Counted from the first letter of the stretch, positions 1 to 6,677 are shown. The stretch: DNA of 64,000 nucleotides from Anaerovirgula multivorans (GCF_900188145.1 NZ_FZOJ01000013.1:62001-126000); one strand, 5' to 3'. The notes: generated from the sequence alone by a model not told the origin. Made by a program: numbers and translations.

Positions 1-708
1 GGTGGTATAACCAGATTTAAATAATAGCCTTTGTTCTTTAGAAGATATTTTAGGACCATTGTTATAGACATATATTGCAAGTTTGTTATCCTCCAGTTTC
101 ATCTCTAATCCAACTTTTTTGTTGCCGTTATTTTCAATTACCGCTTCAAAAGCATTATCCAATAGGTTTCCTAAAATACTGGATAAATCCCATGGCGCGA
201 TTTTTATTTTACTTACATTGCATTTTATTGCAAAATCAAAATCAATAGATTTGCTCTCTGCTACTTTCCTCTTACCATTTAATAGTGCTGTAAGAACAGG
301 ATTTCCAACATAAATAATTTCATTTGCATAACGATACTTTTCAGAAACACCTCCAATATATTCTTTTGCACTACCTACCTCGTCTAAATAGAGCATAGCT
401 TGGATGGTCTGAATATGTCTTGTATGTTCATGCTTTTGTACTTGCAAAGTGGTCATTAATTCACCGATTTGATTCAAATAAGACTTCAACAAATTTGCCT
501 CTACTTTTTTTCGCATGTTATCTCCTATTTGCCTAATAGAAATCAATACAAAAGCAGTTAAAACTAATATTAACAAATTAACATAAGGTAAAAATTTCTT
601 AAAATAGTTTAGATCATCAGAAGCATAAATAACTTGGTTTAAAATGACAATAGAAACTGATTGAGCCAGAATGGTTAATATGATGAAAACATCTTTGTTT
701 TTAAACAA
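1..708 (-). CDS. GHKL-family (AgrC-type) sensor histidine kinase, C-terminus cut by window edge
   Basis: Translation of the reverse strand gives two membrane segments (about residues 5-25 and 40-62), then a Spo0B-like dimerisation region with the phospho-acceptor motif KHEHTRHIQTIQ and an N-box ILGNLLDNAFEA typical of GHKL ATPases. The frame runs off the left end of the window before the G boxes, so the gene is partial. A TTG start at 708 lies nine bases after a GAGGG ribosome binding site; another TTG at 717 overlaps the stop of the upstream membrane protein. In the AgrC family such kinases read extracellular peptides and phosphorylate LytTR regulators; no partner regulator is visible here because the operon continues left of the window. 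It could instead be the second half of one kinase gene broken near 716. Confidence 0.8.
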   Translation of the reverse strand, partial: MFKNKDVFIILTILAQSVSIVILNQVIYASDDLNYFKKFLPYVNLLILVLTAFVLISIRQIGDNMRKKVEANLLKSYLNQIGELMTTLQVQKHEHTRHIQTIQAMLYLDEVGSAKEYIGGVSEKYRYANEIIYVGNPVLTALLNGKRKVAESKSIDFDFAIKCNVSKIKIAPWDLSSILGNLLDNAFEAVIENNGNKKVGLEMKLEDNKLAIYVYNNGPKISSKEQRLLFKSGYTT

Positions 709-713
709 AATAA

Positions 714-1193
714 TCAACCCTCTATATATTTTTTTAAATCTAGCAGATAAATTTTTTTCTTTTTCATCAGTATAATTGCTCCTGATACGATGGTTGCACT
801 AGGTAAAAAAAGAAATATATTCAGCCATGGATAGAAATTCAAGTCCGTCATTGACCTTCTGAGCAGTACTAGTAAAAAAGGAACCGTAACACTCTGTGAC
901 ACTCCCATGATTAACAATCCAGCAAAAACACAGATAACCGAATGTACTAAAGCTTTTCTCATAATAAAATTAACTAATATTACAATTAAAACTGCAGTAG
1001 CTATTGTATGTAGACCATATACATTCAAATATATCCTGATTGAATATGAGAACACTGCCACAATTAATGATATTAATAAATTATCTTTTATGCTTATATC
1101 TTCTTTAAAAAGATTTAGTCCTACCTTTATTATTAAAAAAGTTTCAGGTAAGCTTATAAATAGTGCTATATACCAGGGGATATGATTTAACAT
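714..1193 (-). CDS. Polytopic membrane protein preceding a GHKL kinase
   Basis: About 159 residues, almost entirely hydrophobic, with roughly five predicted membrane segments and a Lys-rich C-terminal end (KKKKIYLLDLKK). ATG at 1193 sits nine bases after AAGGAG; an in-frame GTG at 1202 is too close to that site. The stop overlaps the beginning of the kinase gene. Together the two products contain about seven membrane segments followed by a kinase, which is the layout of a normal AgrC-like sensor. So this may be a separately encoded sensor module or the amino half of a frameshifted kinase. I do not recognise a named family from sequence alone. Confidence 0.65.
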   Translation of the reverse strand: MLNHIPWYIALFISLPETFLIIKVGLNLFKEDISIKDNLLISLIVAVFSYSIRIYLNVYGLHTIATAVLIVILVNFIMRKALVHSVICVFAGLLIMGVSQSVTVPFLLVLLRRSMTDLNFYPWLNIFLFLPSATIVSGAIILMKKKKIYLLDLKKYIEG

Positions 1194-1433
1194 AGTAAGC
1201 ACTCCTTAGAGGATTCTAGAGTTTAAGTTGGTTTCAAATTGCTATTTTCTATTAGTCCATTCATTTTTATCTTTAGAAACCTTTATATTATCATAACATA
1301 TAGTTTTCGAAAAATTTGTTCTATTGTGTCAATACTATCCTTCAATATAACTTTAGTAAATTTGTACTACTTCATTTCTCTTATACACCATTGATTAATG
1401 GAATTAAAATTTTCAAAAATAAAATCAAAATTT

Positions 1434-1462
1434 TTGAACATATTCATGAATAATATGATATA
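1434..1462 (+). promoter_or_regulatory. Candidate promoter for an RNA antisense to the 34-residue peptide locus
   Basis: TTGAAC (1434-1439) and GATATA (1457-1462) are separated by 17 bases, which would start a rightward RNA near 1470 that runs into the downstream direct repeat and hairpin. This is pattern matching only. Confidence 0.35.
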
Positions 1463-1469
1463 TTATTAA

Positions 1470-1550
1470 ATGAGTGCAATATTCAATAGAATATTGCCTG
1501 AGACAATAATGTGCACTAGGGAGGAAGCAGGTGTGGCAGCACCTGCTTCT
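1470..1550 (+). ncRNA. Candidate short antisense/antitoxin RNA
   Basis: A rightward transcript from the promoter above would hold a 9-bp hairpin (GCAATATTC/GAATATTGC, 1476-1497), an unpaired direct repeat (1500-1516) and a strong 10-bp hairpin (1524-1549). The repeat would let it base-pair in trans with the matching repeat over the start codon of the peptide on the opposite strand, as RNA II does in the par/Fst type I toxin systems. The hairpin lacks a good U-tract, which weakens the case. Confidence 0.3.
1524..1549. terminator. Hairpin after the small peptide gene
   Basis: GAAGCAGGTG (1524-1533) pairs perfectly with CACCTGCTTC (1540-1549) across a 6-base loop, directly after the TAG of the peptide ORF. 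Neither strand has a clear T-run, so function as a (bidirectional) terminator is uncertain. Confidence 0.5.
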
Positions 1551-1551
1551 T

Positions 1552-1656
1552 CTAGCGCGTGGCCTTGATTAGAGTAGCTATGGCTGTAATTAGAGCTGCT
1601 AATACTGTGATATATTCTATTATGTAATCGGCGATGGGTTTTGTTTTTCGAGACAA
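1552..1656 (-). CDS. 34-residue hydrophobic peptide, candidate type I toxin
   Basis: TTG at 1656 follows a GGGGG ribosome binding site by nine bases. The peptide begins with a basic stretch (SRKTKP), has one membrane-spanning segment of about 20 residues (YIIEYITVLAALITAIATLI) and ends KATR. This shape (short, one membrane segment, charged ends) is that of Fst/TxpA-type membrane toxins or small holin-like toxins. No cysteine is present, so it is not an AgrD-type signal. The reading frame is below common annotation limits. Flanking direct repeats, a hairpin after the stop and a candidate antisense promoter give the locus a type I toxin-antitoxin layout. Start codon and function are inferred. 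Confidence 0.45.
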   Translation of the reverse strand: MSRKTKPIADYIIEYITVLAALITAIATLIKATR

Positions 1657-1721
1657 TAATGAGCACCCCCTTTCATACCAGAATTACAAATTCACATACA
1701 CTACATATACATTGCTAATAA

Positions 1722-1762
1722 AAAAGACCAAGAAAACAGATTTCTGCATCTCTTGGTCTTTT
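1722..1762. terminator. 12-bp hairpin with A/T flanks
   Basis: AAAAGACCAAGA (1722-1733) pairs with TCTTGGTCTTTT (1751-1762). On the minus strand the stem is followed by a T-run, so it reads best as a leftward terminator, but no gene lies directly upstream of it on that strand. Confidence 0.6.
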
Positions 1763-2075
1763 AATTAGTAAGTTGAAGGCCGTATCTATCTATATATATA
1801 TTGCTACTTTATTATCAAAAACTATTTCCTCTTTATCCTTACTGAATTTTTCTATTCCTATTAAATTTAAAATATAGCTTTTTTATAAGACTCTCCTCAT
1901 TGAATTTATATTTTTTCTTCTTGTTATATTTATATATAAATAATATCACTAATATTATTTTATTTCTAGCGTTTTTCGCAACTAGATATGTATAGGCTGT
2001 CAACATGCCAATATGGAGAGTAACTGCTCTGCGCTTTATAGGTTAAATAGATATACTATAATCTTTATATTAATC
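1763..2075. other. Gene-free AT-rich spacer
   Basis: No reading frame with a ribosome binding site is visible on either strand. A 55-codon leftward frame exists near 1840-2006 but lacks a binding site and is Lys/Asn/Ile-rich, as expected by chance here. Confidence 0.6.
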
Positions 2076-2371
2076 AATCATAGGCGTTAACTTAACCCAT
2101 GTTATTCCAAGGTAAAAATTACATTTGCAAAAAAGCATAAAAAATGGGAATCTCAAAGTGACTACCAATCACAAAGGAGAGATTCCCATGAAGATATCTT
2201 CATCACTTATTATACCTTTTATTCGCTTTTTTAGTAATGCTAAAATTATGGAAATCGCTATTAATACAGGTTTTCTTAAACGAAAAAGAAAAACAACTCT
2301 AGAAATATTACAGGGATATTGTTTGCCCAAAATAAATTACCAAAATATAGCTTAAGTTAACGCCTATGATT
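2076..2371 (+). mobile_element. Internally deleted IS4-family element (MITE-like) with 20-bp terminal inverted repeats
   Basis: The 20 bases at 2076-2095 (AATCATAGGCGTTAACTTAA) are perfectly repeated in inverse orientation at 2352-2371. The CAT...TTAACTTAAG pattern resembles the ends of the IS231 group of IS4-family elements (family knowledge, not a search). Only about 296 bp remain, enclosing the first part of a transposase gene. No clear target-site duplication is visible. It could be mobilised only in trans. Confidence 0.75.
2188..2355 (+). pseudogene. Transposase remnant inside the IS element
   Basis: ATG at 2188 follows AAAGGAGAG by eight bases. The 55-residue product starts MKISSSLIIPFIRFFSNAKI and continues with TGFLKRKRK, which looks like the N-terminus of an IS4-type transposase. 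The remaining catalytic DDE domain is missing, and the stop lies inside the right inverted repeat, so the central part of the gene has been deleted. Confidence 0.65.
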
Positions 2372-2404
2372 TGAAAATTGAAATGGAAGGATGATGGAAT
2401 CATT

Positions 2405-3322
2405 ATGAAAGATTTATTAGGAGCAGTTATTGAGAAAAATAGATACTGGACACAATATGGAAATGTTGCTACATATATACCTGAACTCTCTAAAGGAAAT
2501 CCTGATGTGCTGGGTATTTCTGTTTGTGATATGATGGGAAATGAGTACTTTGCTGGTGATTACGATATAAAGTTCACCATGCAAAGCATCTCAAAGATTG
2601 TTTCTTTTATGTGTGCACTTATAGATAATACCTCAGAAAAGCTATTTAGAAAGATTAGTGTATCACCTACGGCAGAGGGTTTCAATTCCATTGTGAATCT
2701 TGAAACCAAGAACGCACATAAACCCTTGAATCCTATGATTAATTCTGGTGCTATTGCTACTGTTTCTATGGTAAAAGGTATTACTTCTGAGGATAAGTTC
2801 AATAGAATCTATAATTTTATGAAAGAAATTACAAACAACCCAGATATAAAGGTTAATGATGATGTTTATCATTCTGAAAAGAGTACAGGGGACAGGAATA
2901 GAGCACTTACCTATTATATGAAAAGCACTAGGATTATTGACGATGATGTGGAAGAAATATTAGACGCGTATTTTAAACTTTGTTCCATTGAGGTAACTTG
3001 CAAGGATATAGCTTATATGGGGGCCATGCTTACTAACGATGGAATGCTACCATGTAGTGGAAAAAGAGTACTTACTAAAGAAATTGCTAAGACAGTAAAG
3101 GCAGTTATGGCTACTTGTGGAATGTATGACGCTTCAGGTGAATTCGCAATAAATGTTGGTTTGCCTGCAAAAAGTGGTGTTAGTGGAGGCATTGTTGCTG
3201 TGTCGCCCAAAAAGATGGGCATAGGGGTTATAGGCCCTGCATTAGATCAAAGAGGTAATAGTATTGGTGGTGTCAAGGTCTTGGAAGATTTGTCGAATAG
3301 ACTTGACTTGAATATTTTCTAA
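2405..3322 (+). CDS. glsA: Glutaminase A
   Basis: A 305-residue protein of usual family length that hydrolyses L-glutamine to glutamate and ammonia in the cytosol. It has the serine beta-lactamase-like fold signature QSISK with the catalytic Ser61-x-x-Lys64 pair, the early GNVATYIPEL segment, and the later Asn/Tyr-rich region (NPMINSGAI, NRALTYYMKS) and GVSGGIVAV near the C-terminus, all conserved in glutaminase A. ATG at 2405 is chosen because it begins the conserved N-terminal helix; an in-frame TTG at 2378 lies next to the IS remnant and has no better ribosome binding site. The gene stands alone between the IS remnant and the T-box promoter. An acid-tolerance or nitrogen role is known for relatives but not shown here. 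Confidence 0.93.
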   Translation: MKDLLGAVIEKNRYWTQYGNVATYIPELSKGNPDVLGISVCDMMGNEYFAGDYDIKFTMQSISKIVSFMCALIDNTSEKLFRKISVSPTAEGFNSIVNLETKNAHKPLNPMINSGAIATVSMVKGITSEDKFNRIYNFMKEITNNPDIKVNDDVYHSEKSTGDRNRALTYYMKSTRIIDDDVEEILDAYFKLCSIEVTCKDIAYMGAMLTNDGMLPCSGKRVLTKEIAKTVKAVMATCGMYDASGEFAINVGLPAKSGVSGGIVAVSPKKMGIGVIGPALDQRGNSIGGVKVLEDLSNRLDLNIF

Positions 3323-3465
3323 ATCTGCAAATACATATAAATAATTCTAATTAGGAGTTATGCGCATATAATAGCTATAAATTTTTTTAAGTGTCAGTTT
3401 AAAACAGGGTACTTAATCAATTCAACAAATAATTAAATTTATTATGGAATTTTTAGAAAATTCTG

Positions 3466-3494
3466 TTGACATTAAATATGATCCTTGTTATAAT
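3466..3494 (+). promoter_or_regulatory. Near-consensus sigma-A promoter of the T-box transcript
   Basis: TTGACA (3466-3471) and TATAAT (3489-3494) separated by exactly 17 bases. It would start transcription about 50 bases before the T-box Stem I. Confidence 0.85.
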
Positions 3495-3544
3495 ACATAT
3501 TAATCAATATTTTAATTGAATATTAAAAAAATTAAACTTTAGTT

Positions 3545-3800
3545 AAAGCGAAGACGGAGAAGGGTATTTTATGGCTACAGTTGTAGAGAGTCGGTATTAG
3601 CTGAAAACCGATACTGTAAATAAAGTATAGATCACTCCCGAGTAGTATCTATGAAATGCTTAGTAGTAGATACCGACTAGCCTCGATAACGGCTTAGGTT
3701 TGTTAGAACCGAAAGAAGTGGCATCAATTCTGATGCAAACAAGGTGGTACCGCGGATTACAATCTCGTCCTTGAAAAGTATATTCTTTCATAGGCGAGTT
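3545..3800 (+). promoter_or_regulatory. T-box riboswitch leader, probable tRNA-Ile specifier
   Basis: The conserved T-box antiterminator sequence AAGGTGGTACCGCGG lies at 3741-3755; its UGGU bulge would pair with a tRNA ending ACCA. Upstream is a typical Stem I with AGAGAG (AG bulge) and GCTGAAA apical loop near 3586-3607. Downstream is the competing terminator CTCGTCCT/AGGCGAG followed by eight T (3764-3800). By position relative to the Stem I arm and the following ACTCCCGAGT, the specifier looks like ATC (isoleucine) at about 3630-3634. That reading is tentative; GAT (Asp) is the frame-shifted alternative. The only gene downstream on this strand is the 66-residue ORF. Confidence 0.92.
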
Positions 3801-3837
3801 TTTTTTATCTTTTATTAGAAATTAGGAGGTGAGACAG

Positions 3838-4038
3838 ATGCTATCTAAAAAAATGAAAACTGCTGAAAAAAATAAAGGTTCAATGAATACAGCCTTGAAC
3901 GCTAATAAAAAACCAACTGTTGTTAAGGCCACCCCCGAAAAAACTACTTCCCTCAATCCAGATTATCAATTATACAATGATGATTGCAACTTAAATTATT
4001 GGGGAGCAGGTTTTATGAGTAAAGACCTTATGTTTTAA
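3838..4038 (+). CDS. 66-residue protein under T-box control, function unknown
   Basis: ATG at 3838 follows a very strong TAGGAGGTGA site by about six bases (an in-frame GTG lies inside that site). The protein is Lys/Asn/Thr-rich at the N-terminus, with no signal peptide or membrane segment, and ends in a different, aromatic part (NPDYQLYNDDCNLNYWGAGF then MSKDLMF) with a single Cys. It has no Ile, Arg or His. I recognise no family. A basic leader followed by a Cys/Trp/Tyr-containing core would suit a modified-peptide precursor, but no modifying enzyme is nearby. It is the sole gene between the T-box leader and a terminator hairpin, so it is the apparent target of amino-acid-starvation control. 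Confidence 0.7.
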   Translation: MLSKKMKTAEKNKGSMNTALNANKKPTVVKATPEKTTSLNPDYQLYNDDCNLNYWGAGFMSKDLMF

Positions 4039-4074
4039 TGAACTTATTTTAAATTGTTTTTATATTTATATTGT

Positions 4075-4109
4075 ACCTCTCCATATCTGGGGAATTGAAT
4101 TGGAGAGGT
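4075..4109 (+). terminator. Hairpin after the T-box-controlled gene
   Basis: ACCTCTCCA (4075-4083) pairs with TGGAGAGGT (4101-4109). There is no strong T-run, so termination is probable rather than certain. Confidence 0.55.
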
Positions 4110-4167
4110 GCATCTACTATTTTGCCATAATTTTTTTTGTGCAAATGACTGTTTCAAATTTACTATA

Positions 4168-4193
4168 CAAAAAAAGAGAAGCAGCAAGCTTCT
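4168..4193 (-). terminator. Intrinsic terminator of the PAS kinase gene
   Basis: On the minus strand AGAAGC-TTGCT-GCTTCT is followed by CTTTTTTT, some 80 bases after the kinase stop codon. Confidence 0.8.
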
Positions 4194-4226
4194 CCGTAAA
4201 TACAGCGAACTTCTATTCTATTTTCC

Positions 4227-4276
4227 TTTCCTTATAAAGAACTTATTAAATTTTCCTTATAAAGAACTTATTAAAT
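4227..4276. repeat. Tandem duplication of a 25-bp unit over the kinase stop codon
   Basis: The unit TTTTCCTTATAAAGAACTTA plus TTAAA occurs twice in direct succession. The second copy carries the last codons and stop of the kinase, so the duplication lies in the 3' untranslated end and does not break the gene. Confidence 0.8.
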
Positions 4277-5341
4277 AATAGGTATGATAACTGTGAATGT
4301 AGTACCTTCATCTTCCCTGCTTATAAAGTCAATGCTTCCCTTATGTATATCTATAAAGTCCTTTACAATAGCCAAACCCAATCCCGTTCCTGAAACCTTT
4401 CCAACATTAGAAGCACGATAGAAGCTTTTAAATAGGTTTTTTTGTTCCACTTCTGGTATCCCTATTCCCTTATCTATAATTTTGAAAACAATATTTTTAT
4501 TATCAAATTCAAGCTTCAATCTCACTTCCTCATTATCCTTAGAATACTTTGTTGCATTACTTAAGAGATTCGTTAAAATAGTAGTTAATAAAAATTCATC
4601 AACATTAGCAACAAAAGATTCCTTTCTACTAAGAAAAAGAACATTTTGTGATTGAGATATACTTTCTACGATTCCTTCAACCACAGATTTAGTTAGTCTT
4701 ACAACATCGATAGGCTGCGGGTTGAACCCTACCCTATCTGCTTCTACCTTTTCCACTAGTAATATATCTCGTAAAAGTTTATTAATTTGTATAGTAGCTT
4801 TTTTTATACGTTTCGTATGTTTTAAATTTTCGGGAGTGTTCCAAGCTTCATTATACTTCTCCAGTAGTTGAATGGTAGATACAATAATATTTAGAGGTGT
4901 TCTCAGTTCATGAGACACCATAGAAATCAAGTTGTTTTTTATATTCTTTTCTGAATTTTTCAACTTTTTTGGAGCTATATCTATTATACTCTCCATAATC
5001 AATATCTTATTAGATAGATTGATTTTTGTAATTCTATGTTCCTTCCACATACCCTCTTCCTTCTTTACCTGAAGGGATTTTCTATAAAAACAATTATTTT
5101 TATGACAGCAGGGTTCCTGGTATCCCAACGCCTCCCAACAACATCTATCTTCTAAATTAAGGATTTGTTTTTTTGCATACGTGTTAGCAAATAGAATCTT
5201 ATTTGAATCAGGATCTATAAGAATCACAAATTCCTCCATGGCATTCAAAAAAGCAATAACACCTTCATTACTGTTATTTATTATATCTTTATATATCTCC
5301 GTACTATGATTGTGTTTATCTCTTGTTAATATCAAATACAT
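4271..5341 (-). CDS. PAS-domain sensor histidine kinase with a cysteine cluster
   Basis: A soluble 356-residue kinase: PAS-like domain at about 25-125, HisKA with SHELRTP (His144) at about 137-205, and HATPase_c with N-box LLSNATKYS and G boxes DKGIGIP and GTGLGLAIV to the C-terminus. No membrane segment is seen. The PAS domain has Cys67, Cys68, Cys78, Cys79 and Cys84 (motif CCW...PCCHKNNC), suggesting a metal, iron-sulfur or redox sensing site; this is inference. ATG at 5341 follows a G-rich stretch. The gene is 26 bases after a 53-residue ORF, probably in one operon, and no response regulator is adjacent, so it is an orphan kinase, perhaps feeding Spo0A or a distant regulator. Confidence 0.88.
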   Translation of the reverse strand: MYLILTRDKHNHSTEIYKDIINNSNEGVIAFLNAMEEFVILIDPDSNKILFANTYAKKQILNLEDRCCWEALGYQEPCCHKNNCFYRKSLQVKKEEGMWKEHRITKINLSNKILIMESIIDIAPKKLKNSEKNIKNNLISMVSHELRTPLNIIVSTIQLLEKYNEAWNTPENLKHTKRIKKATIQINKLLRDILLVEKVEADRVGFNPQPIDVVRLTKSVVEGIVESISQSQNVLFLSRKESFVANVDEFLLTTILTNLLSNATKYSKDNEEVRLKLEFDNKNIVFKIIDKGIGIPEVEQKNLFKSFYRASNVGKVSGTGLGLAIVKDFIDIHKGSIDFISREDEGTTFTVIIPII

Positions 5342-5367
5342 TCCCCCCCTGTCTCATAATCAGTTTA

Positions 5368-5529
5368 TTACTCTGGATCAGGTAAGATTACATTAGGAAT
5401 TCGATTCTTAGATTCATTTAACTTCTTTTTTTCATATTTTTTTTCAGAAATATCTTTGTGCATCTCTTTTCTCATTAATAATTTATCGCTAAACTTTCTC
5501 TTTTCTTCTATCTTAATTTTTTTGTTCAT
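5368..5529 (-). CDS. 53-residue highly charged protein upstream of the PAS kinase
   Basis: ATG at 5529 follows AAGGGGTG by seven bases. The product is Lys/Glu-rich (for example KIKIEEKRKFSDKLL and KDISEKKYEKKKLNES), probably helical, and ends in an unlike segment IPNVILPDPE. There is no signal peptide, cysteine or membrane segment. It lies 26 bases before the kinase gene, so the two are probably cotranscribed. I recognise no family; a kinase-modulating role is a guess from position only. Its good ribosome binding site and operon position favour a real gene. Confidence 0.6.
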   Translation of the reverse strand: MNKKIKIEEKRKFSDKLLMRKEMHKDISEKKYEKKKLNESKNRIPNVILPDPE

Positions 5530-5794
5530 ATATAGACACCCCTTGATTTTAAGAATCTTTCTATTAAGGCAAAGAAAAGGTATCCCCGCATAATCTTATA
5601 ATTTAACAGAGCTTCACTATAGCCTTTACGATTATTTTTTTACTTCGTTACACTTATTATAATCTAAATACCCTTTCCTAAATCATAGTGCATCGTTAAT
5701 CTGCAAAATACATCGACGAACAGTAAATATAATAAATACACCGACAAATATTCACTTTCCCCTAATAATACTTTATTGAATAGTATTTTTCTTT

Positions 5795-5833
5795 TATCAT
5801 AATTTTATAGATGTTGTAGAATTATGATAAAAT
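5795..5833 (+). promoter_or_regulatory. agrB promoter with overlapping inverted repeat
   Basis: TTATAG (5805-5810), 17 bases, TAAAAT (5828-5833). A perfect 10-bp inverted repeat TATCATAATT (5795-5804) and AATTATGATA (5820-5829), about 25 bp centre to centre, brackets the promoter and is a good candidate operator. The 260 bp to the left hold no gene. Confidence 0.5.
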
Positions 5834-5873
5834 ATAGCAAGTTTTGAAATAAATTGTCGAAAGGTTGATGAAG

Positions 5874-6491
5874 ATGAAAATGGCATTTCCTGAAAGAGCA
5901 GCTGGACATTTAACCTATTCCTTTATAAAGGAAGCTTTGCCTGACAAGAACCAAAAGGAATTGGAAAGAATTGAGTATGGATTGGCATCATTCTTTATTA
6001 CATTTCCAAAACTCCTTGGCTTGATTGCTTTGGCTGTCTTTATAAACCAGTTTATAGATAATTTTTTTCTCTATTATCTGGCAACTCACGTGAGCTATAG
6101 TCTGGTGCGGTCCTATGCCTGGGGATTACATTGCAGGACAGATTTGTTCTGTTTTATCAATGGTCTTTTGTTGCTATTTGGTATTGCCTCTATAGGGCTT
6201 TTTTATCCCCTCCCCCCCTATCTTCTACTGCTGCTCTGGGGTGTGAGCTTTAGGCTTCTGTATCTATATGCTCCCGCTGATACAGAGGCTCGCCCCCTAA
6301 GAAGTCAAAGACTGCGAAAAAAGCTGAGAAGGAAGCTATTGGTGGTTGTGTCTCTTTTGTTTATCATGACCTTAGTAAACATCCACAATGCTTACAGCAC
6401 ATTGATTACATTAGGGGTTTTTGGGGAGAGTTTATATACTACCCCCTTTATGTACAAACTATTTAAATTAAAAGGAGGGACAATTCAATGA
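5874..6491 (+). CDS. agrB: AgrB-like peptide-processing membrane endopeptidase
   Basis: Membrane cysteine protease that cuts and cyclises the AgrD pro-peptide. It carries the family signature R-x-x-x-W-G-x-H-x6-C (RSYAWGLHCRTDLFCF) with His86 and Cys93 spaced like the catalytic pair of AgrB, and about four to six membrane segments. Its length, 205 residues, is normal. ATG at 5874 is preferred because it lies nine bases after GAAAGG; TTG 5865 and ATG 5868 are in frame but too close. The last four bases overlap the start of agrD (ATGA), so the two are translationally coupled. A regulator-kinase operon converges from the other side, completing an agr system. Confidence 0.93.
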   Translation: MKMAFPERAAGHLTYSFIKEALPDKNQKELERIEYGLASFFITFPKLLGLIALAVFINQFIDNFFLYYLATHVSYSLVRSYAWGLHCRTDLFCFINGLLLLFGIASIGLFYPLPPYLLLLLWGVSFRLLYLYAPADTEARPLRSQRLRKKLRRKLLVVVSLLFIMTLVNIHNAYSTLITLGVFGESLYTTPFMYKLFKLKGGTIQ

Positions 6492-6628
6492 AAAAAAATC
6501 AAATCCTTACTTTACTAGCTAGCATGCTAAGCAGCCTTGCATTTTTCTTCACTATTCAATCAGGCTGTGTACCATGGCTATCCAGAGAAGCCAAAATGCC
6601 AGAATCCATGCTGGAAGCCGAGGAATAG
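6488..6628 (+). CDS. agrD: AgrD-like cyclic autoinducer pro-peptide
   Basis: A 46-residue peptide in the classical three-part form: amphipathic N-terminal leader (MKKNQILTLLASMLSSLAFF), a core with Cys27 (SGCVPWL) and an acidic C-terminal recognition tail with the conserved MPES motif (KMPESMLEAEE). By family rule the mature signal would be a thiolactone ring from Cys27 to the residue four positions on (C-V-P-W-L), with a short N-terminal tail; the exact ends are inference. The start overlaps the agrB stop, and AGGAGGG lies just upstream. The gene is too short for most automatic ORF calls. Confidence 0.9.
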   Translation: MKKNQILTLLASMLSSLAFFFTIQSGCVPWLSREAKMPESMLEAEE

Positions 6629-6642
6629 ACAAAATGAAGATG

Positions 6643-6677
6643 AAAAAGGAGGTGCCCTAAAGGGCTGCCTCCTTTTT
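6643..6677. terminator. Bidirectional terminator between agrD and the kinase gene
   Basis: AAAAAGGAGG (6643-6652) pairs with CCTCCTTTTT (6668-6677), with an inner GCCCT/AGGGC stem. T-runs follow on both strands. The final codons and stop of the convergent kinase gene lie inside the hairpin. Confidence 0.9.

Larger units (their letters stand above)
1500..1666. repeat. 17-bp direct repeats flanking the small peptide gene
   Basis: GAGACAATAATGTGCAC at 1500-1516 and GAGACAATAATGAGCAC at 1650-1666 differ at one base. One copy covers the ribosome binding and start region of the 34-residue ORF; the other lies beyond its terminator-like hairpin. This is the same relative placement as DRa and DRb in par-type toxin loci. 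Confidence 0.85.

Noticed and set aside
1466-1666. 66-residue leftward frame starting GTG and overlapping the small peptide gene
   Set aside because: It reads through the hairpin and direct repeat with His/Ser/Asn-rich composition lacking any pattern; the alternative frame gives a coherent membrane peptide with better start spacing.
1840-2006. 55-codon leftward frame (starting MLTAYTYLVAKNARN)
   Set aside because: No ribosome binding site, and composition is what AT-rich non-coding DNA gives by chance.
5707-5748. AATACATCGACGAA / AATACACCGACAAA direct repeat upstream of agrB as LytTR binding sites
   Set aside because: The 28-bp spacing does not match the usual 21-22 bp of LytTR sites, and the arms differ at several bases; kept only as a weak possibility.
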